Assembly: GCA_022393335.1 (NCBI GenBank)
Contig: JAJEKB010021383.1
Location: forward strand, 1,817,687 to 1,881,686
Origin: Macrotrachela quadricornifera
Lineage: Eukaryota > Rotifera > Eurotatoria > Philodinida > Philodinidae
Length of the DNA: 64,000 bases
Reading direction: 5' to 3'
Below the pieces are notes generated by a model. It saw only the letters and a list, made by a program, of their open reading frames with translations, ran no database searches and was not told the origin of the DNA. A program made the position numbers and the translations under genes. This document shows, one piece after another, positions 36,330 to 47,876 of the stretch (its first letter is position 1; each line of letters starts with the position of its first letter).

Positions 36330-37235
36330 AATTAATATGCGATGCACAAGTCTTTGCACAAATGTTCTAATTTGTTAAACCGCATTACCATCCACTAAAC
36401 TAACTAAATTTTTTTGTATTAGGAAGAGCAAAGTCTGATCTACAATTTTTGGACCAGGTATATTCTTCCAAAATGAATGTGAGAGGAAGAAAAAGCCGAA
36501 AATCAATCTCCTAAAAAACATTTTTGTAGCTTCATTATCGTACAGTATCATTTTCTTTTTTCTGTTAATCTTCTGTATTAGAAGAGAAACGAAAAAACAA
36601 GTTTAACGATGACTTTTGTAGCACAAAGAGTGCTATTTTCAATAGTGTATTTATAGAGATAAATTTATACCTGTTTCGTAAACCAAACGACAACTTCTTC
36701 TGAAAGGGATTGAATAATAATAATGTTTTTTCTACCTCAATGATTGTTTTATATCGAGAATAATATTTTATTTTTCTAAACTTTTATAAACTAATATTTC
36801 AAACAAATAACGAATTCAGGATTCAATTTATGCATAATTTTTGGAGGTGGCGACTTATGTCCTTCCAAACTGATGGTCCATGATCAAGATCTATTCCACA
36901 AAAATTTCAATTGTCAAACTTTTTTGTTTAAAGAATGAAGAATCGATCTACGAAACGTTTATCAAAACTGATATCGATAGAATTTTTTGATGTACTACAT
37001 TTTGGTGTATAGATTTTGTTACATTTTGGATCATATAGTATTAAATGATTACGGACATTTGATTTTCACCTCTTTCTCCTTCTCGAATTCATTCTGAAAA
37101 AATGTGTCTGGTGTAAAAGCTGTAGATCAGACTTTGCTCTTACCAATACAAAAGAATGTGATTGGTTTAGAGGATGGTAATATGGTTTAACAAATTTGGA
37201 CATTTATGCGGAGATTTTTGTATCGCATATTATTT
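36330..37235. mobile_element. Foldback element, family D (0.9 kb)
   Basis: The left arm at 36330-36510 (TGTTAAACCGCATTACCATC, GGAAGAGCAAAGTCTGATCT, TTCCAAAATGAATGTGAG) matches the reverse complement of 37060-37235 (TGTTAAACCATATTACCATC, GGTAAGAGCAAAGTCTGATC, TTCAGAATGAATTCGAG). The centre has no coding sequence. It is a non-autonomous element. Confidence 0.7.
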
Positions 37236-38169
37236 CACAGAAACATCCTTTCATCTATTTATCATAAAAATGAAATAACACAGGAAAAATAAATGATATA
37301 TTTTGATTTCTTTTTAAATGAGTTTCTTCATACAAATCTAAATCTGTTCGATCGTGTTCAATAAAGAAATCTTTAAAAGACTAGTATAAGTTTGCTTCAA
37401 CAATCAAGTTTAATAAACCAGAATATTCTTTATGATGATATGATACTATAATCTATTTTAAAAGAGGTTAGCAAAAACTATAGTGATAACTTGCTATATC
37501 ATGTCTACATTGTTTATTATGTCTTGCTATTCCATTTTGAATTATATCATCAGAGGTCTTTTTATTCGACTCCCTTCTATAGAATCACTAACACGAGTAA
37601 AAAAATACAACGAACAGAACGATAATAAATCAAAAGAAAGAATGTGTACCGAATCGCGCAATGGCAATATGCATAAAGATGTGTGAAGGTGTGCCAGAAA
37701 CATGTTTATAACATATCTCTCTACCAACAAAAAATGTATGTCCGCACAAACAAAAAAGGAATAGAAAATAAAAGAAGGCCAATTGTAGAAAGATCAAGCG
37801 ACAAGTTGAATTAAAATGGCAAAAATCGAAAGTACTAAGGAACATATATCAAAAATCGTGGTTAGCGCTCTCTAAAATTTAACTTGTACAGATGGTAATA
37901 ACTAGTCGGAGAGATTAGTTTTTATTAATGTTTCATAAAATGAAAGAAAACAAATAACGAGATGAAACAGATGATCAAATCTTTGTGAAATCTTAAGAAT
38001 TTTCTTGGGAAGATTTCTCAAAAATGTTTCGAAGAGATACAGTCGATGTTCAGAGTTTATTCTTCACCAGAATGGAGACCACGCATTAAATACTGTACGA
38101 TTACTGTTCAGATTAAAATTGAGAACAATAGCCACAACAGAGTAATGCGTGAACTAGATAGTGAGAATG
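37236..38169. other. Spacer, nothing recognised
   Basis: AT-rich sequence. Overlapping small frames at 37483-37845 on both strands have no domain features. Confidence 0.5.
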
Positions 38170-38437
38170 ATGATGATAAGATCCTAATTTTGACGAGAAT
38201 CACAACAGTGATGACGAATCCTTCGATCAGATTTTGCATTGCGGTCGATATAGAATGAATGCTGATTTCGTAGCTTGCTATAGGATTGTCGTTTTGAGAG
38301 TTTGTCGAAGTTTCTGTAGTTGATCATCGATATAACCCATGATACGTAAATTTTCCGGTACTTCATCGAAGCGTTGAGCAGTCACCGTTTCATATTCAAG
38401 TTGAATCAATCTTGTTTTTGCGTTGCAGTCTGATCAT
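38170..38437 (-). pseudogene. Remnant of an unidentified protein-coding gene
   Basis: On the minus strand an uninterrupted stretch reads NAKTRLIQLEYETVTAQRF, DEVPENLRIMGYIDDQ and LQKLRQTLKTTIL up to a TAG. It then continues QATKSAFILYRPQCK, and after a shift NLIEGFVITVV. The charged, heptad-like composition looks like real coding sequence, and the stop and shift say it has decayed. An isolated exon of a live gene is less likely. No family recognised. Confidence 0.35.
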
Positions 38438-39417
38438 TGAATTTCGCCTTCAACTATGCGAGATTATGTTGTACCATATCAAAGAATTGGAAATGACTTT
38501 CTCAGAATGATCCATGGTGAATACTGGATGTTGGACCTGAGGTATAATATTTGTCCCATGATTGATCACCATTTAGTAAAAAATTTTTAAATTAATCTAG
38601 GACGAGTGGTGTGAATTGAGGGAATGATAACTGTAATGGTCAATCAGTGGTGTATAATCCGTTATTGTGATAAGATCAGTAATGCGCGACATATTCCACG
38701 TGTCATACAACAGTGCAATGACATGTAGCTATTAGCTTTTTGTTATGAACGTATTTTGAATTGAGTTATTATTCTTTGCAGAGTTTCCAAGCATTTTAAA
38801 AGTGGAAAGGAAGCTAAAAATTTGACCGAAAAATAATAATTTTTTCAGAGAAAGCTTAAAATTTAGGCGACCAAGAGAAGGCTATTTCTCTTAGTGTAAC
38901 GATTATTTCTATCGTGTTTCAATATTGACTTGTAACCAACAAATTCTAAAGTCAACAATAAAATTCTAAAATGTGTATTTAAAGAAAAAACAAAAAAAGT
39001 CTGATTTTAAACAACTAATTTTACTTCTCTATAATAACCTATGAGTATTCGAAAATTGAACAAACATATTGAGCAAATACGTTCTCTTTTGAGGAGACAT
39101 GTTCAATGTTATATATTTTTCTTTAGTTTGATGAATGAGTGTTGTTTCATAGTAATTTGAATAGAATAGAGAACAAAGGAAAATAACACACTTCGTGAGT
39201 CCACTTGACTTCATGAAACTAGAGTTTACTGTTTCCCTTCTTAATAGAAAATATTGTACAATCATGTTTAAGGTTTCTTGGAGAACGTTATTTTATATCC
39301 AAAGAAATGATATATAAGTCAGATTTGAGTTTATGCACTAAAAATGGACCTGATCGTATGTTATTTTTAGGCTGACGAGGGAACATCATCAAGTGATTGA
39401 ACAATTGTGTGCCTCAT
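38438..39417. other. Spacer, nothing recognised
   Basis: AT-rich sequence with no domain-bearing frame. The minus-strand frame 39029-39265 lacks features. Confidence 0.5.
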
Positions 39418-39895
39418 CGCCGAAAAAAAAATCGTCGAATACTTAGATCGCCGAAATTCACGCCGAAACACACATTATCAAAAAGAAAGATTGTCGAAAG
39501 AAATATCGCCGAAATAGAGATTGCTGATATGAGTATCGTCGAAATACAGATAGCCGAAATCTTTCGACGATCGATAGCAGTATCTTTTCTACTAAAAATT
39601 TCTCTTTTTGCCAACCAATCTTGTCCTTCGCTTTTTCCGACATATATGATACATGATTACGAATACTAAAAGAAAGGCTAGATACCATTCTACAGTGCCA
39701 TTGACAGTTTCGGTCTTTGAAATGTGAATAGCCGAAAATCAGTATAGTCGATATGCACTTCGTCGAAAGCTTAATCGTCAAAACAGCAGATCGTCGAAAT
39801 CTTTATTGCCGAAACTATAGATCTTCGAAAGTTATATCGCCGAATTTCGGTGATCTGCATTTCGATGATATGGCTTTCGGCGAAGTGCATATTGA
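39418..39895. repeat. Dispersed 15-bp-period CGAAAT element, copy 4 (longest)
   Basis: Cores TGTCGAAAG, CGCCGAAAT, CGTCGAAAT and GCCGAAAT follow at 15-bp steps from about 39433 to 39560. A second run occupies about 39725-39845. There the orientation flips at the palindrome ATCGCCGAATTTCGGTGAT near 39837-39855 and continues inverted to about 39890. An intervening piece (39575-39720) is less regular. The left half closely matches the reverse complement of the 2525-2725 copy. Frames on both strands give artefactual five-residue repeats. Confidence 0.75.
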
Positions 39896-39897
39896 CC

Positions 39898-40475
39898 GAT
39901 TGAATGCTTTTGAAGTGATATTTTGGTCATAAGTAAAACTTGATGAGATTAGAAAAATTCCAAAGAGAAAAATGCTCATAAGTCTTCCTTCCGGAGTTAT
40001 GTCCATTTTATTGAATTTTCGGCCTATAGCAAGGTATAAAGAAAAAAAATCGAATGACGAAGTTTTGACCTGAAAATTTTCCCATACGTAGGTCTTATAG
40101 TCATTGGTATATCCTAATAGTTTTTGCCAAAACGGATGGTTCTTTTCGAGATAATGAACCTCTAAAGAATATCCGGATTTCAAAGGCAGCTGAGGAAAAT
40201 CGAGTTTTCTTGAAGGTTCATTATCTCGAGAAAGAACCATCCGTTTTCGTAGAAATTGTTAGCGTATACTGATGACTCTGAGGCCTACATATGAGCAAAT
40301 TTTCAGGTCAAAACTCCGTGATTCGATTTTTTTCTTTATACCTTGCTATAGGTCGAAAATTCAATAAAATGGTCATGGCTCCGGAAGGGAAACCTATGGG
40401 CCCTTATTCTTTTGGGATTTTTCTAGTCTCATTAAGTTCTACTTATGTCCAAAATATCACTTCAAAAGCTTTTAA
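39898..40475. mobile_element. Foldback element, family E
   Basis: The arms 39898-40165 and 40212-40475 are inverted copies: CTTTTGAAGTGATATTTTGG against its mirror, CCTATAGCAAGGTATAAAG, AAAATTTTCAGGTCAAAACT, and AACGGATGGTTCTTT next to the centre at about 40188. The two open frames in opposite directions (39815-40240 and 40291-40599) are the same sequence read from each arm, which shows they are repeat shadows rather than genes. Confidence 0.75.
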
Positions 40476-41024
40476 TCACTTGGGGAAGTTCTCTCGTGAG
40501 ATTTATCAAGAAGATGCAGGATTTTTTATAACAACCATATATTTGCAAAGTAACTGGCTCAGGAGTTTAGATTTTTATCTTGGTCTTCAGAATATCTGAA
40601 TTTTTGACTATATGGCACTAATGAAACTTCGATGAGTTTGTAGGGGTTTATAAAACTAAACTTAATTTGTTAGATGGATGCATACAACTGGCCCTCATCG
40701 GATTTAATTAACTAACAGAATTCGATGAAAATTCAAATGATGATATCAAATTGTCACATTTCAAATTAGATATCTTTAGGATTCTTCCAATCTCTTTAGG
40801 TTTTCGATAATTTCTGTTTATTTTGATTAGAAGTTGACCAACTATTAGCTCATAGTTCAGATCAAATGAGCCAAGCAAATATTCGGATAGTTATTGTGGG
40901 TGGCATCAAATTGTCTTCTATTTTTGCACAGTTCAGTTTCGATCGGGAATAGTTTTCGATATTTTTGTGATTTCAAACTAAAACTGATCTTATCGACTTC
41001 AAGCGCTGCATGGGGCATTTCTAA
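40476..41024. other. Spacer, nothing recognised
   Basis: AT-rich sequence between two inverted-repeat elements. No gene is seen. Confidence 0.45.
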
Positions 41025-41225
41025 AAGGATTCTAGATAATCTTTGGTTTAGTTCGAACAACAATATATTTTGTTTTTTTTTGAGAGTGAAGAAAAACTAT
41101 TTCGAAATCTGTTTGGTTGATAGAAAACGCTTCAAAATAATCAGATTCTAACAAGGTTTTTCTGCACTCACATAAGAAGTAAAACGTATTGACATTCAAA
41201 CTAAACCAAAGACTATCTGAATTCA
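41025..41225. mobile_element. Short foldback element
   Basis: The left arm 41027-41095 (GATAATCTTTGGTTTAGTTC, then GAGTGAAGAAAAAC) pairs with the right arm 41156-41222 (GTTTTTCTGCACTCA, then GAACTAAACC-type mirrored sequence with CAAAGACTATC). Weaker pairing may extend outward. Non-coding. Confidence 0.55.
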
Positions 41226-44200
41226 TCGATAGTACGACTCTATTAGAGCATTTCATAAAAACTGTAGCAAAATGTTGTTGGAAATAAGCTTCTCCAATCT
41301 CTTTTGTGCCGTTGATAATATTGAACACTACTGAAGAATAGAGTGAGAATCATATAGATAGTATCAACAATAAACTCAATCTCTAAGAGGTGGCAGTTAC
41401 CGAACGCAGTTCAGAAGTAGTCCAATTACATATTCGGATTCTATTATGCTTTATCGATTTTCTACGTAGAGGTCTCATCGAATTCTGATAGTGGAGTCCA
41501 GTCGGTATAAAATCACTCAAATACTCCAACATTAGAAATCTGAATACGATTTCGTCACTGATTTTCTTTTGACAATTCGTATAAGTTACAATCGGATCCT
41601 CTAAACATTCGATGAGGTGTAAGATAAAATGTATGTGTTGGATTAATTCTTCTGAATTCAAATATAAAAGCAATCTATATGATGAATTAATAAATTTTTG
41701 CCTATATGTAAAAGTATATTTTTTAATCTGAATTTTTATTAAAAAAATATCATGTTTTGTCTCTTTCATGAAAAACTCCAAAGATCATATAAATTGAGCG
41801 GAATACTCTAACGCATAAAGTGCATTATGCACGTGTACAGGATTTACTGCCGTGGGATTTACTGCCGTAAACAATTTTTATAACGCGCCTTGTTTCAAAA
41901 AACAATTAATTAAAATCCTTGTTTCAAAAAAGAGTTAATTAAAATAATTCGCTTCCCACCCCCCCCCCCCCTCTGCTCTCTTTAAAGATGTAAGAGATTT
42001 ACAAAAAGGAGAAATATATTGAATAGTTGTTGAATTCTTATTTTAGAGCGACACCGTATATTTTATAATAGAAAAAAAATTTTGAATTTTATTTTGTTTT
42101 ATACGATACAGTATTCTTGTAAAGAATGAATTTTTATATTTGAGTGATGAATTGCGCTTTTAACGTTAATCGATAAAAAGAATGAAATGAATTGACTCTT
42201 ATTATGTGGATATATGCATGCTTATTGTATGAATTTTACTGTACTAGATGAATGAAATCGTTTTATAAATCTATCAAATTTAATACTTTATGATAAATCT
42301 TATCTTTCGAAATGCAACGCAAAAAAATAGATATAGTGAATCTATTTTGTGATCGATTCTCAATTCAAAAATATAGTATTTGTTATAAAAACAATGTCGT
42401 ATTTGAAATTACATAAATCAATATTTGTTGTTTATATGAATAAAAAAAACACCAATTATAAAGAAAAAGAATTGGATTGATATAAAATGAGTTTTCACAA
42501 ATTGATTTATCAATTTTATGGAAGATTATGCTGCAATATGTTAATCAATATAATTTGAGAAATGAATGCATGTATTATGTTAAATAAAATTATTTTAAAA
42601 AAAGCGATATGTTAGAAGAAAAAAATGTCAAGTAAAATCTATACAAATTATAGGAGTTTATATTTATGCAAAACAGATTAGATAGGATATTCATTTTCTT
42701 GAAACAAATTCTTTAATAAAAATAATTGTATATCATAAAATAGTAAGAAAAAAAATATTAATATGAATGCTGAATTATTTGTTTCAGTTTGAAATTGCTC
42801 AATTATTAATACGATGTTCTTATATCTTTTAAACAAAAAAAATGTATATTCGATCTTACCGTTTGTCTACATATATGCCTTTGCATATGTATTGTATCAT
42901 GCATTTATTAATTTGTTTCTCGCTTTTTTCTTTTTAAATTAATGGATAAATATACTTTTAATGTTTCTACTTCACTATAGAATTATAGAAATCTATGGCT
43001 AATTCCTAATAAAATGAAAACTGATATATTTACTGATTAATAAAAAAAATTAAATATATAAAAAGAGAATATTGTGTTACAGATGATGTTCATCAAGAAA
43101 TTGGTTATTTTCAGAAATTTGAGATGATATTGAAAATTTTTGTTATGTTTAGAAATTTTTCTCTACAAAATGAAAAAATTATATTTGTATTCTTTTCTGT
43201 TTTTTTTAAAGCTTTTAATATTACTGTATTAACATCTTTATTTCTTATAAATAAAATGATTTTATGCATTTGAGATAACTTAATATTCCACTATTAAGTT
43301 ATTAATTGGTAAATACTATACAATTAATAATAGTGTTCAACGATTATTCTGAGTATTTTGTAAGCTGGTTTTAAGAATAAAAAAAACTAGCATTAAAAAT
43401 AAAATACACATTAATATTTAAAAAGAAAAGAATCTATTTTATATAACTAATATTAATATAAAAGAAGTCTATATCTATTTTTCGTATGTAAAATATACTA
43501 GTTTTATTAGTAATATTCGATCCTACTAAAGTCTTTCAGATGTAGAAGTATGCATTTTGCGCGATTTCGAAATTTCAACAGAACTAAAAAATAATAAAAA
43601 TATGATGTCAAGAAGACTTATAGGTCAACCAGGATAAGGTTCATATTGCAATGACGTCATGGAATAGTCAAGTGAATCAGTATAGAACAATATTATACAT
43701 ACTTTTTTTAACAAGCTCGTATAATTGATCAAAGCACTGCTAGCCTTAAAGTAAGAATAAACTACGTTAAGGTTTCATGGTTTGTTGGTATATTTATTGA
43801 AATGATATTTATGTAAATAGCTTAATAAAATAGAGCATTATTTATTTAAAATGAATTTATTCTCTGTTTCAGCTAGTCAAGCATTTATTACAATAGCTAG
43901 TAGACGATTTGCTATCGTTCTATGACAGCACTATAATATATGTTAATATTGAACAATCGACATATACGTATAAAAATATACATATATAGTTCTTGATAAA
44001 ATCAGTAAAAAATAATAAAATCTGAAGATATCATTAGAAAGATAAAGATTATTAACTTAAATAAATACTAGTTCATTCAATAGCAGCTTTTCTCCTTGAT
44101 GCTACATTAATAAAAACACTGAGAAAAAAAACTTAATATCAATTGTATAATTACTTATTTATTTATTTTTTCAATAATTGTAATCCTCATATTACAAATA

Positions 44201-44687
44201 AGATAGTGACGACTTTTCTAAACGATTATTCACTAATCTATTAATATCATATTTTTGTTTTGTTTATCCTTCATGTAGAAAATTTCTTTTTTTCTTTTTT
44301 AAATATACTTCATCTATTTTTTATAATTTTTATTATTATTGTTATAAGCTGCATGATACTAGCATTCAAACTCTATAATAGACACTTCAAATTTCTCCAA
44401 TTTCTTAGGATAAGATTGAAAATCATTTAAAGAAATCAAGTATTATTGAATATACGTTTATAGATATCAATATTGGTTTCAAGAAATATATCACGTTGTT
44501 TTGCAACAGCATTTTAAAAGAAAAATATTCCTTAATAAGCATTTGGAAAAGATATTAATATTAGTAGAGCACATAATATTATATGAATGTTCAAAAAATG
44601 AAACATACTGAGTTTAGTTTTGATATCATGTGTTTTACAAAAAAAATCTATTTAAAGACAATAAGATTTTACATCATCTTTTTTTTT
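41226..44687. other. Long gene-free AT-rich spacer
   Basis: No supported gene. The minus-strand frame 41383-41781 (132 codons) has no recognisable domain. A C13 run lies at 41959-41971. The remainder is extremely AT-rich up to the assembly gap. Confidence 0.55.
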
Positions 44688-44697
44688 NNNNNNNNNN
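44688..44697. other. Assembly gap (10 N)
   Basis: Ten N bases. The length is probably a placeholder. It lies immediately upstream of the first copy of a tandem gene family, where assemblers often break. Confidence 0.98.
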
Positions 44698-44989
44698 ATG
44701 CAACACATTTCATTTTTCCTTTTTGTTCTTTATATTTTCTTTTTCTATAATGGTGTAAAATATCACAAATTGTTAGTTATGACGAATATTTGTAACTTTT
44801 TCTTTTTTCTCCTTCTCTTGCTTATATATATGTATGTTATTTACATACTTTTTTTTCTTCTAACTTTGCATAAGAAACAAATATCGTACGAAAAAACGAG
44901 ATGATTGTTTATTGAAGCATAAAAATCATTTTTTTTCTACATTGCTTTATCATTTTACTCTTGTTCTGCATTAATATAAAAGACAGTTT

Positions 44990-44999
44990 TTTCTTCTAG
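44990..44999 (+). promoter_or_regulatory. Splice acceptor upstream of SPRY-META copy 1
   Basis: TTTCTTCTAG ends 11 bases before the ATG at 45011. The same 11-base leader and acceptor exist in copy 2 (47865). The 44790-44950 upstream block (CTCCTTCTCTTGCTTATATA, ACTTTGCATAAGAAACAAAT) is nearly identical to 47670-47825. Confidence 0.5.
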
Positions 45000-45010
45000 A
45001 TTTTATCAAT

Positions 45011-45982
45011 ATGCCGTGGATTGTTGAACAAAGTAAAAATACTTCAGCTGTTAAAGTTAATGGTGGTACAATTACATGTACAAAAGATGGACATTATGAT
45101 AGTCCCATTAATGTTTTATATAATGATCCAGCTAATCAAAATGGACAATATTATTGGCAAATAGATTTTCAAAATGCAGATAAAAATAAAGGAAGTGTTT
45201 CAGTTGGTTTAACAACAGAAAAACATTTTCAAAGTGGATGGGGACTAAAAGCTATGAGATATTTAGGTAACTTATCAGATGGTGGTGCATTATTAGTAGC
45301 GTCATTTGGAGATCATATTAAATCAAATGATAAAATTGGAATATTATTACAATTAACTGTTGCAGATTTAAAAGTCTACATATTTCATAATGATCGACCA
45401 TTAGGTTTAGCATTTCATATTCAATCTCCATATCCAAAACCATTATTTCCTGGTAAGATTTCATAATTGAATATATATTTATACTATAAAAATTTGATAG
45501 TTGTAAGTTTTAGTTCAAATGGTACAGCTAAAATTAGTCGATCACAAGAATTTCCAACAACATTAGATCGTGTATCATTACAATTAAATGGTGTTGAAGG
45601 AGATTGGAAAATTGTTAATTATTCAGAGCATCCTGAATGTGTAGGATGTCAATTTAATATAAGTCGTGATGATGAAAATCAAAATTTATATAGTCTTCGT
45701 ACGCATGTTATTAATAGTATGAGTTATGATTTGGAACATAATCCTACCACTAATGAATGGAAAGCTGGTCCTGGTATGTCAACATTGATGGATGGTCCAT
45801 CAGTAGAAATGAAAAAAGAAAGGTTAATTAGTACATTAATTTCTAATATACAAAATTTAGAAGTTCAAGGTGAACACCTTTTAATTATTAAAACAAATAA
45901 TGGTGAACAAATTGAATTAGAACGTTTTATGCAGACACCACCAGCTACAGTCACCAAAAATATATTTCAAGAGTTACATTAA
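45011..45982 (+). pseudogene. SPRY-META protein, copy 1, interrupted by a nonsense codon
   Basis: Same layout as the intact copies at 47877 and 54137. The first 151 codons cover the SPRY domain (QYYWQIDF, GSVSVGLTTEKHFQSGWGLK, KIGILLQLTVADLKVYIFHN, RPLGLAF). At 45464-45466 a TAA stands where both other copies have TAT (Tyr), a single T-to-A change at 45466. The frame then stays open to the normal stop at 45980-45982, including the META-like part (GMSTLMDGPSVEMKKE). So this is either a very young pseudogene, a gene now making a SPRY-only protein, or a sequencing error. The 5' flank is like copy 2 and the 3' flank like copy 3. AATAAA lies at 46049-46054. Confidence 0.85.
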
Positions 45983-46048
45983 GATGCTAATAAACAATTT
46001 TTTTATGCTTATTTTATCTGTATAAAAGAATTATATTAAAGAGAAAAC

Positions 46049-46054
46049 AATAAA
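46049..46054 (+). terminator. Poly(A) signal AATAAA of SPRY-META copy 1
   Basis: It is in the conserved 3' flank shared with copy 3 (55220-55225), 67 bases after the stop. Confidence 0.5.
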
Positions 46055-46073
46055 GTATAGTTGTAAGAAAATA

Positions 46074-46731
46074 ATTAGGGCGAATCTATGGAAACTCTGC
46101 CACATTTTTGGAAAAAGTTTTTTATATAGATTTTTTTATACTGATTAGTTTGATCGAGGATATCAAACAGTTTTGACCTAAAAACAAATATTACCTTTAT
46201 GTAAAACAGTAGAGGTTTTGATCGTTTTCTCGGAATATCTCGAGAGGTGTTATATAGGATACTATATGATTTAAGACTCACGTTTTACGCAATAAGAAAG
46301 GAACATTGAACTAGCACAATCTCTGAAGAAGTCTTTTATAAATTGTACTCTGAGAAAGATATACCAGTTTCAAAGCTTACAAACCCTATGCATTTTTTGT
46401 AAAAATAGCCTACTAAATTATGAGTATACTACTTCATAATGGTGCATCTGTGTCAGAGTACAGATTAAAAAAAGAGTTCTTTGGAGATTGTGCTAGTTCA
46501 ATGTTTTTTCTGTCATTAAACAAAATATAAACCTTGAACCATGTAATATAATATATAACGCTTCTCGAGATGTTCTGAGAAAACGATCGAAATCTCCACT
46601 GTTTTACATAAGGGTAACATTTTTTTTTCGGTCAAAACTGTTTGATATCTTCGATCAAACTAATCAATATAAAAAAACTCTATAAAAACCTTCTTTCAAA
46701 AAGTAGTATGATCTCCAAGTAATCACCCATT
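46074..46731. mobile_element. Foldback element inserted in the 3' flank of SPRY-META copy 1
   Basis: The arms (about 46074-46395 and 46440-46731) are inverted copies: GATCGAGGATATCAAACAGT against GATCGAAGATATCAAACAGT, TTATGTAAAACAGT, GATCGTTTTCTC, and AACATTGAACTAGCACAATC near the centre. The ends are TTAGGGCGA and TCACCCATTA. The homologous flank of copy 3 reads straight from AAGAAAAT into TTATTCAA at 55238-55255 without this sequence, so it serves as an empty site. Confidence 0.85.
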
Positions 46732-47863
46732 ATTCACTTCGATTAAAATATTTTTCCTCATATACGAAAATAAATTCTATTTTATATTTTCTGTTACGAT
46801 TAATTGTAAATGTTGGATGATATAAATAGAAATCTATTTCTATATCAAGTCAATTAACAGATACGAAATTTCAGAGAAAAATGTTTTTCTTTACATTTGA
46901 AATGAGAGAGAAAATTAAATTGAATGAAGGCTATATCGAAGAGTAATTTATTGAATAAAACGTACATTATTGATCTTGTTTTTTCTTCTTCATCACATCG
47001 TCGTATACATATTTATTATTATAACGATAAAAACAAAAATCTTGATAGATGATTATTTAACGATGCATGAAAAATATTTTTTTCGAATCGAAATTCTATA
47101 ATTATATTGTTATTTTGATTCATTTGATATTAGAAGATTGAATTGATCATAATGAATAATATTAAAGTTTGAATAATTAGAGTCAATTGTTTGATTATTA
47201 AAACATTTTGGACAATTAAAAAAAGTAAAATGAAAATATATAATATATAAAAACATTTTTTAATGAAGAAAAACTAATCATTTTCATAAATGTTCTTATG
47301 AAAATTTTTTATTTAAATTATTAACTATATTTATCATTTAATTTTAAATGAATAAATAAATCTGTTTAATAATAAGTTGTTTCACAAAATTATTCATTTT
47401 CGAGTGTTCATTTGAAAAATATTTTAGAAAGTAATACATATTATTTAAATCAATACTTAGCGAACTGTTTTGTAAAAAATGAAAGCAGAAAACAGTCGAA
47501 AAAATAATTTAGAAAAATAATTATTAAAACAGAGATGAACTAAATACGAAAAATCTCTTTTGTTTTATAATATTTGCTAGTAAAAGAGCCATTACAATAA
47601 CAAAATAACATTGTTAATTGATATATTAAACTGCTAGACTGAAAGTTTACATGCTTCACATTTCATTTTTCTTTTTTCTCCTTCTCTTGCTTATATATAT
47701 ATATGTTATTTACATACTTTTTTTTCTCCTAACTTTGCATAAGAAACAAATATCCTACGAAAAAACGAGATGATTGTTTATTGAAGCATAAAAATCATTT
47801 TTTTTCTACATTGCTTTATCATTTTAGTTTCGCTCTACATTAATATAAAGACAGCTTTTTTCT
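46732..47863. other. Spacer between SPRY-META copies 1 and 2
   Basis: The first part (to about 46990) is homologous to 55245-55510 behind copy 3 (GAAATGAGAGAGAAAATT, GAGTAATTTATTGAATAAAA). From about 47655 on it is the 5' flank shared with copy 1. No gene in between. Confidence 0.6.
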
Positions 47864-47865
47864 AG
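47856..47865 (+). promoter_or_regulatory. Splice acceptor upstream of SPRY-META copy 2
   Basis: CTTTTTTCTAG, then an 11-base leader to ATG 47877, as in copy 1. A TTAATATAAAG box at about 47840 is also shared. Confidence 0.5.
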
Positions 47866-47876
47866 ATTTTGTCAAT

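Noticed and set aside
39458..39781. Overlapping open frames with five-residue Ile/Ser repeats on both strands
   Set aside because: They are a by-product of the 15-bp DNA period; equally good frames occur in several phases and strands.
39815..40599. Two apparently homologous proteins on opposite strands
   Set aside because: They are the two arms of one inverted-repeat element; stops and lack of any domain argue against coding.
41383..41781. 132-codon minus-strand frame
   Set aside because: Long for chance but no domain, no splice partners and AT-driven composition; left as unresolved spacer.
46075..46281. 68-codon minus-strand frame downstream of SPRY-META copy 1
   Set aside because: Lies wholly inside a foldback arm and is interrupted in the other arm.
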